10,918 bases of DNA from Candidatus Poribacteria bacterium (GCA_002729015.1 PBVO01000078.1:26378-37295), one strand, 5' to 3'. Shown: positions 1 to 7,135, counted from the stretch's first letter. Program-made: numbers and translations. The notes: generated from the letters alone by a model not told the origin.

Positions 1-37
1 GCTTTCGGTTTTTTGATATTTATAAGCTTTGTTACCA

Positions 38-79
38 AATATTTCTACTAAAAAATGTATCAGTTTAAGTAGAAATATT
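38..79. repeat. 12-bp perfect inverted repeat
   Basis: AATATTTCTACT at 38-49 is the exact reverse complement of AGTAGAAATATT at 68-79, with an 18-nt loop. The arms are AT-rich and no T-tract follows. It could be a weak terminator or a regulatory hairpin; the function is unknown. Confidence 0.6.
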
Positions 80-136
80 CGAGCAATTCCATCCTCTTAA
101 AAATTTGCACTCCATGACTTTATGATAACTTTTTGC

Positions 137-158
137 ATCTTTTTTGTAAAAAAAAGAT
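137..158. terminator. Possible bidirectional terminator hairpin
   Basis: ATCTTTTTT (137-145) pairs with AAAAAAGAT (150-158) around the tetraloop GTAA. The stem is almost all A-T, so the T-run and A-run are inside the stem and not after a GC stem. It is therefore a weak candidate for a terminator in either direction, and could simply be A/T homopolymer structure. Confidence 0.3.
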
Positions 159-305
159 TGCCGACTTACAAAAATGTGGTAGAATCGCTTTGTACACAAA
201 TGGGTAGACGAATCGTATGTTATTACCTGTCAGATACAATAGGACAACACTGATGGTAAACGATACAAATTGTACAAAATAAAAAAACGGAGTACTGTAC
301 TGGTC

Positions 306-1109
306 ATGGGTATGTATAGTATGTATAAATTCTCAATCTCGTTGTTATCGTGTTTTATTATTTGTTTATGTCTTTCTTTGCCGAGTTTCTCTGCGGGATA
401 CGATGAGAAAACAGTGGTTGGACAATGGCTTTTTGACGACGAAGGAGAGAACGCTATTGATTCCTCTGGCAATGGACATGACGGCCAAATCAAGGGTGGG
501 AATAATCGTGTTGATGGTAAGTTTGGTACAGCCTTACAAGTTTCGGGTAATTGGGTGATGGTGCCGCCGGATGATAAATTAAAACTGACTGCATACACCG
601 TTACTCTTTGGCTAAATACAAAAAGCGGTTGTGCCGACTGGTGTGGAATCCTATCAAAATCTATGGACAATCCAACTAGAACCTATTGTATGTATATTGA
701 TGCCAGAACTGGTGTAGCCGGCATGTCCATTGGTAACAAAAAAGCTGGCAAATGGAGTGACGTCAGTGGAAAAACCCAAATTAACAAAGGAAAATGGACT
801 CACGTTGCCATCAGTTATGATGAAAAAGAGCAGGTGCAACGTATTTATACCAATGGGATACTAGAGGGTGAAGCTGAAGTTAAACATGACTTGCCACAAA
901 ATGACGCCAATCTAGTTTTCATGGCTTGGCATCATCCGGGTGGTAATGCTGGCATAACCGGTATGCTTGATGAAATTGGTCTTTTCAACACAGTTTTGGA
1001 TGATGCTGTCATTAAAACTATTCATGACAAGGGATTAGGAGAATCAATGGCTGTCGATCCAAAGGCAAAACTAGCCACCAAATGGAGTAAAATAAAGAAC
1101 TCACCTTAA
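306..1109 (+). CDS. Exported LamG (concanavalin A-like) domain protein
   Basis: This is a small secreted lectin/laminin-G-like protein of 267 aa from ATG 306. The N-terminus (MYKF then a hydrophobic run SISLLSCFIICLCLSLP, ending SFSA before GYDE) looks like a type I signal peptide. The mature part is one LamG_3/concanavalin-like beta-sandwich: GQWLFDDE near residue 39, DSSGNGHDG near 52, VDGKFGTALQ near 69, KWTHVAISYD near 163, and MLDEIGLFN near 220. The C-terminal tail KLATKWSKIK resembles tails I associate with poribacterial LamG proteins. Such domains usually bind glycans or surface ligands; the ligand here is unknown. The frame is open back to a TTG at 270, but that would put 12 charged residues before the signal peptide, so ATG 306 (or 312/321) is preferred. 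GGAG at 289-292 is rather far from it. No partner gene is adjacent. Confidence 0.85.
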   Translation: MGMYSMYKFSISLLSCFIICLCLSLPSFSAGYDEKTVVGQWLFDDEGENAIDSSGNGHDGQIKGGNNRVDGKFGTALQVSGNWVMVPPDDKLKLTAYTVTLWLNTKSGCADWCGILSKSMDNPTRTYCMYIDARTGVAGMSIGNKKAGKWSDVSGKTQINKGKWTHVAISYDEKEQVQRIYTNGILEGEAEVKHDLPQNDANLVFMAWHHPGGNAGITGMLDEIGLFNTVLDDAVIKTIHDKGLGESMAVDPKAKLATKWSKIKNSP

Positions 1110-1404
1110 GAATTATTGACTAATTGACATAAATATTATTGCTGTTGATTGCATAGAAAAATTAAATCAGGAAGGCGTCAATGATCCTGGTTTGCTAATT
1201 CTCGTTTCTATAGGTAGGGTTGATCTTCATTGGTTCAATAAGAATACTGCCTTCCCTATCTTGAATGTTGATCCAAACTTCCCCCTTTTTATTGGCTTGA
1301 GACATTCATTGACATTTACAGGTGAAATGGACTATCTAACAAGTCTCTGATGTATCAATTTGATAAGCTTGTTTAAATGCATCGAGTCGTCTAATTTTGG
1401 ATTT

Positions 1405-1446
1405 GTACAATCATAGAATCAACTATCTGACTGATCTTGATTGTAC
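1405..1446. repeat. 9-bp inverted repeat with 24-nt spacer
   Basis: GTACAATCA at 1405-1413 is the exact reverse complement of TGATTGTAC at 1438-1446. It lies about 75 bp before the two stronger hairpins and may belong to the same element. Confidence 0.5.
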
Positions 1447-1520
1447 GATTGCCTAATTTTAATCACAATCTATCTGTGTTATATTTTTTCACCAAGCTGA
1501 CTGAGTGGAATTTGGAATAC

Positions 1521-1553
1521 AGCCAAAACGCTAATAACATTAGTGTTTTGGCT
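1521..1553. repeat. 15-bp hairpin with 3-nt loop
   Basis: AGCCAAAACGCTAAT (1521-1535) pairs with ATTAGTGTTTTGGCT (1539-1553) around the loop AAC. The only imperfection is one G-T pair, so the structure would be strong both as DNA cruciform and as RNA. No T-tract follows, so it is not a standard intrinsic terminator. A second hairpin starts 12 bases later. Confidence 0.75.
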
Positions 1554-1564
1554 AATTTGCTTGA

Positions 1565-1584
1565 CTTGACTTGGTTAAGTCAAG
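1565..1584. repeat. 8-bp hairpin with GGTT tetraloop
   Basis: CTTGACTT (1565-1572) pairs with AAGTCAAG (1577-1584) around GGTT, and an additional A-T pair (1564/1585) extends the stem. A shifted copy of the left arm at 1560-1567 gives an alternative pairing, because CTTGA is tandemly repeated. It lies 12 bases after the 1521-1553 hairpin and about 120 bp before the TPR operon start. Confidence 0.65.
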
Positions 1585-1702
1585 TTAGAAACCCATTAGT
1601 AGACAACACTGGATCGATTATACAGAAGTAAGTTGGAGACATTGATATATCCAGACGATTACAGCGGTTATTTGGCATATTGAGCGCGTCTTTAGAAAAA
1701 CA

Positions 1703-3223
1703 ATGTGGTTCCCTTGTTTGAATTATGTGTTTTTTATTTTTCTTTTAATATCCACCACCCTTGAATTACGGTCGACAACCATTAATGATACTGGGGGTGC
1801 CGATTTTTCAACTGCAATTACTGATTACCATCAACGACTTGAGCTCGCACCTGAATCAGGGGAACTTCACCTTCAGTTAGCTCAATCATATACGGCAGTA
1901 GAAGATTTTGAAAATGCACTAACCCATTATCATTATGCCTTAGAGTTAAATCCTAATCTCGAAATGGCTTGTTACGGATTAGGTGCTGTATATTCTCAAA
2001 ATCGCGAATTCAGAAAAGCTATTCAGTCTTACCAACAAGCGGTTTCTTTACAACCGAGTATGACCCAACTATATGTCGAACTTGGGTATGCCTACTCACA
2101 ACTTTACCAATTTCCGGAAGCTATTACTGCCTATCAGAAAGCAATTGAGCAAAAACCCAACTGGGGAGAGCCATCCTATCACTTGGGAACAATTTTTGCC
2201 AAACAAGGGTTAATAAAAGAAGCTCTTCAACATTTAAACCGAGCTATTTTATTAGAAGAACATCTGCCAGCGACTAATCGGTTAGCGGAAGCCTACTATC
2301 AGAAAGGCAACTTGCTGGTTAAGCAGAAAAAACTACAGGCGGCTACTAAAGCTTATCAGGTTGCTATTCAATATAAACCTGTTATGGGAGCAGCCCACTA
2401 TAATTTGGCTAAAGTTTATTTTCGTCTTAGTCAAAGTAATCCTCACCATAAAGCAACAGCAACCCAACATCTAAACATAGCTGAGCGACTGAAAGTACAA
2501 GCTAAAGAAATAGAAGAAAAACGGGATATTGTCAATCGTAGTCGAGGACAAGATCAAGCCGCAGCCTTCTCTAATTTGGCCCAGACCTACCTGAAATATG
2601 GCGCCTACCAACAGGCAGTTGAAAGCTATCGAAAATCGATTTGGCGCAACCCCAATTTGGCCGAAGCTCATAGCGGATTGGGTCTATCCTATCTGATGTT
2701 AGAGCGCTACGTGGCCGCTGTTGCGGCTCAAGAAAAAGCCATCGCCTTAAAACCAGATTTGGCTCAGGCACACGCTGCACTAGGTTTAACCTATCTACGT
2801 CAATCTAAATCGAAGAAAGCTATAAAATATTATCAACGCGCCATAACATTACAACCCAAACTGGTTGAAGCCCAGTGTGCTTTGGCTGAAATTTACTTTA
2901 ATGAACAGAACTACCAAGCGGCAGAAAGGCACTATCAAAACGCGCTCTTGATTCAATCCCAAAACACTCAGGCATTAATTGGATTGGCGAAATTATACGG
3001 TCGGGATAAAATCAGACTTGACCAGGCGTTAGAGGTCGCTGAAAAGGCCGTAAAAATTCAACCTTCGGCTCCACATTTGAATATTTTGTCTTGGATTTAC
3101 CACCGGAAGGGTGAATATCGGTTAGCTACAAAATCAATTCAGCGTGCGATTGATTTAGATCCTTCAAATACACTTTATCAACGTGGGCTGAAACAAATCC
3201 AAAAATCAATCCAGAATCCTTGA
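1703..3223 (+). CDS. Exported TPR-repeat protein, partner of the UnbV protein
   Basis: This 506-aa protein is almost entirely tetratricopeptide repeats. An N-terminal hydrophobic run (about residues 6-20, NYVFFIFLLISTTL) suggests a signal peptide or membrane anchor. About 12 repeats follow in two blocks: roughly residues 38-265 and 285-490. Typical TPR signatures such as AITAYQKAIEQKPN (140-153) and AIKYYQRAITLQPK (373-386) recur every 34 residues. A charged non-TPR linker (about 266-285, KEIEEKRDIVNRSRGQ) separates the blocks. TPR superhelices bind other proteins; the partner here is probably the protein encoded 10 bp downstream. The start at ATG 1703 is chosen because it precedes the hydrophobic segment, although no clear Shine-Dalgarno is visible. 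TPR genes next to ASPIC/UnbV genes are a known arrangement in Planctomycetes, Acidobacteria and Poribacteria; the precise role is not established. Confidence 0.93.
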   Translation: MWFPCLNYVFFIFLLISTTLELRSTTINDTGGADFSTAITDYHQRLELAPESGELHLQLAQSYTAVEDFENALTHYHYALELNPNLEMACYGLGAVYSQNREFRKAIQSYQQAVSLQPSMTQLYVELGYAYSQLYQFPEAITAYQKAIEQKPNWGEPSYHLGTIFAKQGLIKEALQHLNRAILLEEHLPATNRLAEAYYQKGNLLVKQKKLQAATKAYQVAIQYKPVMGAAHYNLAKVYFRLSQSNPHHKATATQHLNIAERLKVQAKEIEEKRDIVNRSRGQDQAAAFSNLAQTYLKYGAYQQAVESYRKSIWRNPNLAEAHSGLGLSYLMLERYVAAVAAQEKAIALKPDLAQAHAALGLTYLRQSKSKKAIKYYQRAITLQPKLVEAQCALAEIYFNEQNYQAAERHYQNALLIQSQNTQALIGLAKLYGRDKIRLDQALEVAEKAVKIQPSAPHLNILSWIYHRKGEYRLATKSIQRAIDLDPSNTLYQRGLKQIQKSIQNP

Positions 3224-3233
3224 TTGAGGTTCT

Positions 3234-4886
3234 GTGCAAGATGCGATGATTCGACATTCAATTTCTTGGTTTTGGACTCTGTTCTCCATCTGTTTTTTTA
3301 TTTCAGGCATCAGGACAGTCGCCCAATTTGTGGATGTAACGTTAGATAGTGGTATTGATTTTGAGCATGTCGATGGACGTAGTGGACAAAAGTTTCTACT
3401 TGAAACCCTCGGTTGTGGTGTTGCTTTGCTCGACTTTAACACTGATGGTTATCTCGATATCTATTGTGTAAATGGAGGCAATCTTCCTGGGACTGAACTG
3501 GAAAATCCAATTCGAAATCGACTTTATCGTAACAACGGCGATATGACTTTTACGGACGTTACCCAACAAGCTGGAGTAACCGGTATCGGCTACGGAGTAG
3601 GTTCTTGTGTCGGCGATTATGATAACGATGGTGATCCCGATATTTATATTACAAACTTTGGCCCAAACCAACTCTATATTAACAATGGGGACGGCACTTT
3701 TACGGATGTTACTCAACAAGCAGGGGTTGGTGAATCAGGTTGGAGTACGAGTTCTAGTTTCGCTGATTATGATAATGATGGATATCTCGATCTGTATGTG
3801 GTCAATTATGTTGATTTTGAGTTGGGCAATAATCCCAAGTGTGCTAAGAATGATTTTCCGACCTATTGCAGTCCTAATATTTTTGAACCGACCTTCGATG
3901 TACTATATCGTAATAACCAGGATGGCACTTTCTCTGATGTTACCCAAGCAGCCGGCCTAGAGAAACCTGGCAAAGGACTAGGTATTAGCTGGGCAGATTA
4001 TGATAACGATCAGGATTTAGACGTTTTTGTTGCCAACGATTTGATGCAAGATTTCCTATTTAGAAACGAGGGTAATGGAACCTTCACTGAAGTCTCGATG
4101 TTAGTAGGAGTCGCCTTTAATGAAGATGGACAACCTCTCAATGGTATGGGAACTAGCTTTGGAGATTATAATAACGATGGGAATCTAGATCTAGTTGTTA
4201 CCAACTTTCAAGACCAGCCCAACGTTCTATTTCATAACGAAGGCAACGGTTTTTTTACTGACTTAAGTTATTCGTGTGGTATTGGCGCAAAGAGCTTAAT
4301 CTATTTATCTTGGGGAGTTGATTTTTTTGATTACGACAACGATCGCTATCTCGATATTTTTATAGCTAATGGTCATATTGATGATAATATTGAAGATTTC
4401 AGTGAGGTCGGAACCTATGCACAACGCAATCAGCTTTTCCAAAATAGAGGTGACGGTACCTTCAAAGAGGTGAGTCCCGATTTTGGCTCAGGGTTACAAC
4501 TTCGTAAGGTCAGCAGGGGAATGGCTTATGGGGACTTGGACAATGACGGAGATTTAGATTTAGTTATCAGCAATCTCAATCAGCGACTAGATGTCTTACG
4601 CAATGATGGAGGCAATGAGAACCACTGGCTAGCCATTAAATGTATCGGTCGAAAAAGCAATCGAGATGCAATTGGAACTCGGATTCGCCTTAAGACAGAA
4701 GAGTCAACCCAGATTCGGGAGATTCGGTCTGGATCAAGCTACCTGTCTCAAAGTGATTTGCGTGCCTACTTCGGTTTAGGAACGGCCAAGACAGCAGACA
4801 TCGAAATTGAGTGGCCAAGCGGTAATCAAAAAAGTTTACACTCTGTTCAGCCTAACCAAATATTGGTTATCAAAGAAATAGATTGA
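3234..4886 (+). CDS. CRTAC1-type FG-GAP/VCBS repeat protein with ASPIC/UnbV domain
   Basis: This 550-aa protein has a signal peptide (hydrophobic residues about 10-24, likely cleavage after TVA at 30). Seven calcium-binding FG-GAP/VCBS loops of the DxDxDGxxD type follow, at residues 67-75, 128-136, 178-186, 255-263, 311-319, 366-374 and 434-442, as expected for a beta-propeller. Two cysteines (C203, C212) sit in the CxxxxxxxxCSP insert usual in this family. The C-terminus (about 463-548) is an ASPIC/UnbV domain, with the segments AIGTRIRLKT, REIRSGSSYLSQ, FGLGTA and EIEWPSG. Family members are exported and presumably bind protein or carbohydrate; some are annotated as RNA-binding, which is weakly founded. 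GTG 3234 has GAGG 4 nt upstream (3226-3229); ATG 3246 is the alternative and gives a cleaner signal peptide. It lies only 10 bp after the TPR gene, so the two are probably co-transcribed. Confidence 0.93.
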   Translation: MQDAMIRHSISWFWTLFSICFFISGIRTVAQFVDVTLDSGIDFEHVDGRSGQKFLLETLGCGVALLDFNTDGYLDIYCVNGGNLPGTELENPIRNRLYRNNGDMTFTDVTQQAGVTGIGYGVGSCVGDYDNDGDPDIYITNFGPNQLYINNGDGTFTDVTQQAGVGESGWSTSSSFADYDNDGYLDLYVVNYVDFELGNNPKCAKNDFPTYCSPNIFEPTFDVLYRNNQDGTFSDVTQAAGLEKPGKGLGISWADYDNDQDLDVFVANDLMQDFLFRNEGNGTFTEVSMLVGVAFNEDGQPLNGMGTSFGDYNNDGNLDLVVTNFQDQPNVLFHNEGNGFFTDLSYSCGIGAKSLIYLSWGVDFFDYDNDRYLDIFIANGHIDDNIEDFSEVGTYAQRNQLFQNRGDGTFKEVSPDFGSGLQLRKVSRGMAYGDLDNDGDLDLVISNLNQRLDVLRNDGGNENHWLAIKCIGRKSNRDAIGTRIRLKTEESTQIREIRSGSSYLSQSDLRAYFGLGTAKTADIEIEWPSGNQKSLHSVQPNQILVIKEID

Positions 4887-4902
4887 CAATACTTAATATT
4901 TG
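4857..4902. repeat. 8-bp inverted repeat across the stop codon of the UnbV gene
   Basis: CAAATATT (4857-4864) and AATATTTG (4895-4902) are exact reverse complements separated by 30 nt, with the stop codon between them. The arms are AT-only apart from one pair and the loop is long, so chance is likely. I saw no strong terminator in the 102 bp between this gene and the convergent pseudogene. Confidence 0.3.
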
Positions 4903-4988
4903 CTAATTGTGAAGAGTTATAAATTAGGGGCGATTATTTTAAATAATGCTATTTTCTCTCAAAGTTTTTTTATACTTCTTTTTTCAAC

Positions 4989-5742
4989 CTACGGTTTAGG
5001 TAGTTTTATATCTAATAGATAGCGGTGAGCAGATGGCATTCTGTTATACAGTGTTGGCGTCAGAAAATCTGTTATACCAGTTGCTTTGGCTCTCAGCGTA
5101 AACACTGGTAAGGTGTGTCCTAAGTCGCTGTTCACCGCTGACGTTAAGCGTACCACCGCGCCTAGTGTGAGCATTCAGGATAACTGTGCTACCTGCTGGT
5201 GCCGTCAAGCGAATTTCGTTCGAATGAGGATCTAGTGTATTGCCCATCACACCTTCCGGTTGTAAGCCTAAGAGGTGAGAGCCGGGCGCAATTCAGGTTG
5301 CTCCGTTATCTTCAGTAAACGGGTCCAGCAAAATCAAGGAATTAAGAACACAGTTGTTGCCGATGGGAATAGCGGGACCATAATCGTTGTAAAACCTTTG
5401 ATGATCGTGACTAGGAGAAGCCAAATCGTAGACTTTGAAGTCTGGTTTTAGCAGATGGTAAGCGGCAACTAGCAAGGATTTGCTATAGAGACAATCACCA
5501 GATTTGGTCGTTTTGTTGAGCACGTTCGATAGTCTTATTGCCTCGTCTTCCTTATGTACCTCCCAACCTGATTGTTTGCCTTCAACTTGGTGAATTTGAT
5601 CAAACTCGTCACACATGTTGGTATATGACTTCCTGCTCAATACAGACTTAACGACAAAAAATCCGTCTTGGTCGAGTTGCTCTTTGGTACTGAGTGTTTG
5701 ATCGTCTACGCCTAATTCAGCTAAGGTTTGTTTGATCGCCAT
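4989..5742 (-). pseudogene. Decayed phytanoyl-CoA dioxygenase (PhyH) family gene
   Basis: Read from ATG 5742 this is a Fe(II)/2-oxoglutarate dioxygenase relic of about 250 codons. The first 149 codons carry the PhyH N-terminus (EQLDQDGFFVV) and the core ending PFTEDNGAT. An in-frame TGA (5293-5295) then stands where relatives usually have Arg (NGATR..PGSH), consistent with CGA to TGA. The same frame continues with IAPGSH, LTAPAGSTVILNAHT and GGTLN, down to about 5098. The conserved tail FLTPTLYNRM...HRYLLDI is then found in another frame, ending at TAG 4989, so one frameshift lies around 5074-5097. The usual HxD motif before DYG reads YND (Y118; codon TAC at 5389-5391). The usual distal histidine in the HTWHGG motif reads HTRRGG (R195; codon CGC at 5158-5160). 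Both iron-ligand histidine positions are therefore lost, so the product would be inactive even if read through. It is closest to the intact PhyH gene on its 5' side (182 bp away), but not obviously a copy of it. Confidence 0.87.
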
Positions 5743-5905
5743 ATTATTTGCTCTTTACCATAACCCAAATTTCTACTATATTCCGTCAAATCCTGAAGCC
5801 CATCTGTGATTACAAAAAATTGGATGGTTAATTCTGGAAAGATAAAAAAGAACAATGTATTAACGTAAGACGTAATTTTTTTCATCCTTCCATCTTACTT
5901 TGCAA

Positions 5906-5938
5906 CAGTCTTTGTGAGGTTGGTTAAATCAAAGACTG
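5906..5938. repeat. 9-bp inverted repeat over the stop codon of a PhyH gene
   Basis: CAGTCTTTG (5906-5914) is the exact reverse complement of CAAAGACTG (5930-5938), with a 15-nt loop that includes the stop codon of the - strand PhyH gene (5924-5926). In the - strand direction no U-tract follows. It could be a terminator or a 3'-end stabilising hairpin, and resembles in position the stronger repeat at 9004-9051. Confidence 0.5.
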
Positions 5939-6880
5939 CAGCCGTTTTTTTTGTTTGATTTCTTGGTCTGACATCTGTTTAATCAAACCTTTCCAATGCC
6001 TGTCAGGTGTGGAAGGATTTCCCAAAAACTCCCAATGATTATCGACTTGACGAAGTGGATAACCTTCCACACCTGAAAAACCAAGATCACGACGACTATC
6101 CATCATTTCCTGAATTAATTTTTGCCCATTAACTCCTAAGGTGCGTTGACCATGAAACGTCCAGTCTGAATAACCATGGGAAAAAACCTCAATATTCACA
6201 TATTGTAGATATACCACTCGTCTCGTTGTGTCTGTCAAATTACCGCGCGAACCGTGTGGAGCGGAAAGGGCATGAAATAATACATCCCCAGGCTCCATCT
6301 CTAAGGCCACAGTATTATGATTCTCAAATAGCTGATCTTCATTTAGACGATTTAACTCCACATGACCAACCAGATGGTGTTCTGGTAGACCCCAAACGCA
6401 GCCGTTATCGATAGTAGAACGGTCTAAGTAGATATCAGCTACAAAGTTCGGAATTTCGAATGTTGATTCTAATTCCCATATGGATGTAAATTTTGGCGTT
6501 AAGGTTGGCTCGGTCCAGTAAGGAGGGTCTTGGTGCCAAAACACAGGTACATTTCCTCCTGGTAGCTTACAAACAAGGGCATTATTGAAGGGAAAAAAGG
6601 AGTGACCGATACACTGGCCTACCGCAGATAGCAAATCGGGATTGACTGTTACTGCTCGAAAGATGGGGTCTCGATCCCACATACGCTCACTACGGAAATA
6701 GGTCTGTGTCCCATCTTCGTGTGTATGATACAAGTGTCCCGCTCCTAATCTAGCTGTACCTTCGTGCTGAACATGTTGAGCTGCTTGTTGCAACAATTCG
6801 AGTTCTTTACCTGAAAATAATTGAGGAATGACCAAAAAACCGTCCCGATGGAAACGATTAATTTGTTCTTTATCTAGCAT
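5924..6880 (-). CDS. Phytanoyl-CoA dioxygenase (PhyH) family protein
   Basis: This 318-aa enzyme belongs to the non-haem Fe(II)/2-oxoglutarate-dependent PhyH superfamily. Members hydroxylate a substrate while converting 2-oxoglutarate and O2 to succinate and CO2. The N-terminus has the usual FHRDGFLVIPQLFS segment (10-23). The iron-binding HxD motif is HQD at 116-118 (in VFWHQDPPYW), the distal His is H209 (APHGSRGN), and R220/R221 are candidates for 2-oxoglutarate binding. YLDRSTIDNGCVWGLPEHH (about 151-169) is the typical conserved core before the distal half. All key residues are present, so it should be active. There is no signal peptide, so it is cytoplasmic. An AGG lies 8-9 nt before ATG 6880. 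A perfect TATAAT (- strand; 7009-7014) lies 129 bp upstream in the divergent intergenic region. The substrate cannot be deduced. Confidence 0.94.
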   Translation of the reverse strand: MLDKEQINRFHRDGFLVIPQLFSGKELELLQQAAQHVQHEGTARLGAGHLYHTHEDGTQTYFRSERMWDRDPIFRAVTVNPDLLSAVGQCIGHSFFPFNNALVCKLPGGNVPVFWHQDPPYWTEPTLTPKFTSIWELESTFEIPNFVADIYLDRSTIDNGCVWGLPEHHLVGHVELNRLNEDQLFENHNTVALEMEPGDVLFHALSAPHGSRGNLTDTTRRVVYLQYVNIEVFSHGYSDWTFHGQRTLGVNGQKLIQEMMDSRRDLGFSGVEGYPLRQVDNHWEFLGNPSTPDRHWKGLIKQMSDQEIKQKKRLQSLI

Positions 6881-7008
6881 ATTATCAACCTATTCCTGTT
6901 TTTTTTTGATACTATGTTGTTCTTAGCAGAATTCTTATCTAGAAAATAAATTAAAAATAGCTTTTTGTCTACCAATTTTTTCCGATTCACCTATAGGGAT
7001 GTTTTAGA

Positions 7009-7014
7009 ATTATA
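7009..7014 (-). promoter_or_regulatory. Candidate -10 element for the - strand PhyH gene
   Basis: The - strand reads TATAAT, a consensus -10 hexamer, 129 bp before ATG 6880. The -35 region has only weak matches around 7031-7037, so the call rests on the -10 alone, in an AT-rich stretch. Confidence 0.3.
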
Positions 7015-7060
7015 ACTCTGCGTAGACACAAAAGTTGAAATGGTAAGTATATTGTTCACT

Positions 7061-7080
7061 GTTTTCTCATCTGAGAAAAC
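7061..7080. promoter_or_regulatory. Operator-like 20-bp palindrome in the divergent intergenic region
   Basis: GTTTTCTCA (7061-7069) and TGAGAAAAC (7072-7080) form a perfect 9-bp dyad around TC. It lies between the divergent PhyH and membrane protein genes, 56 bp before the latter's start and about 50 bp upstream of the candidate PhyH -10. The half-site TGAGAAAA recurs at 7124-7131, just before the TTG start, 52 bp (about five helical turns) away. A dimeric repressor or activator site is plausible, but no regulator is encoded in the window. Confidence 0.5.
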
Positions 7081-7135
7081 GATTTTCCCATATCTTAATA
7101 CATAATCAGCGTAACCTAAATATTGAGAAAAGTTT

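Larger units (their letters stand above)
1..305. other. AT-rich non-coding region upstream of the LamG gene
   Basis: No convincing gene is visible here. The first bases (GCTTTCGG followed by a T-run at 9-14) could be the end of a terminator cut by the window edge. Two inverted repeats lie at 38-79 and 137-158 and are listed separately. A -10-like TACAAT is at 235-240, but no good -35 element stands at the right distance, so I do not call a promoter. The stretch probably holds the end of an upstream transcription unit and the promoter of the LamG gene. Confidence 0.5.
1110..1702. other. 593-bp gap without a convincing gene, rich in inverted repeats
   Basis: No recognisable gene is present. 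A + frame is open from 1120 to a TGA at 1348-1350 (76 codons) but has no ATG in its first two thirds. On the - strand a 36-codon frame runs from ATG 1305 to TAG 1195, with no ribosome binding site. A + frame at 1437-1631 encodes 64 residues that I do not recognise and that runs straight through two hairpins. These may be remains of a decayed gene or chance. The second half holds three inverted repeats (1405-1446, 1521-1553, 1565-1584), listed separately. The region must also carry the terminator of the LamG gene and the promoter of the TPR operon, but I could not pin either down. Confidence 0.5.

Noticed and set aside
1437..1631. 64-residue + frame in the gap before the TPR gene
   Set aside because: The frame runs through both strong hairpins, has no ribosome binding site, and its translation is not recognisable. 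I treat it as chance.
3607..3960. 117-residue + frame inside the FG-GAP gene
   Set aside because: It is rich in Ile/Met from a shifted reading of the repeated GATTATGATAACGATGG-type calcium-loop codons, and is a shadow of the real gene.
5293..5295. TGA in the PhyH relic as a recoded sense codon or selenocysteine
   Set aside because: Other genes in the window (1703-3223, 3234-4886) end in TGA at sensible places, the same relic has a frameshift downstream, and its iron-binding histidine positions are lost. A CGA to TGA mutation in a pseudogene is simpler.
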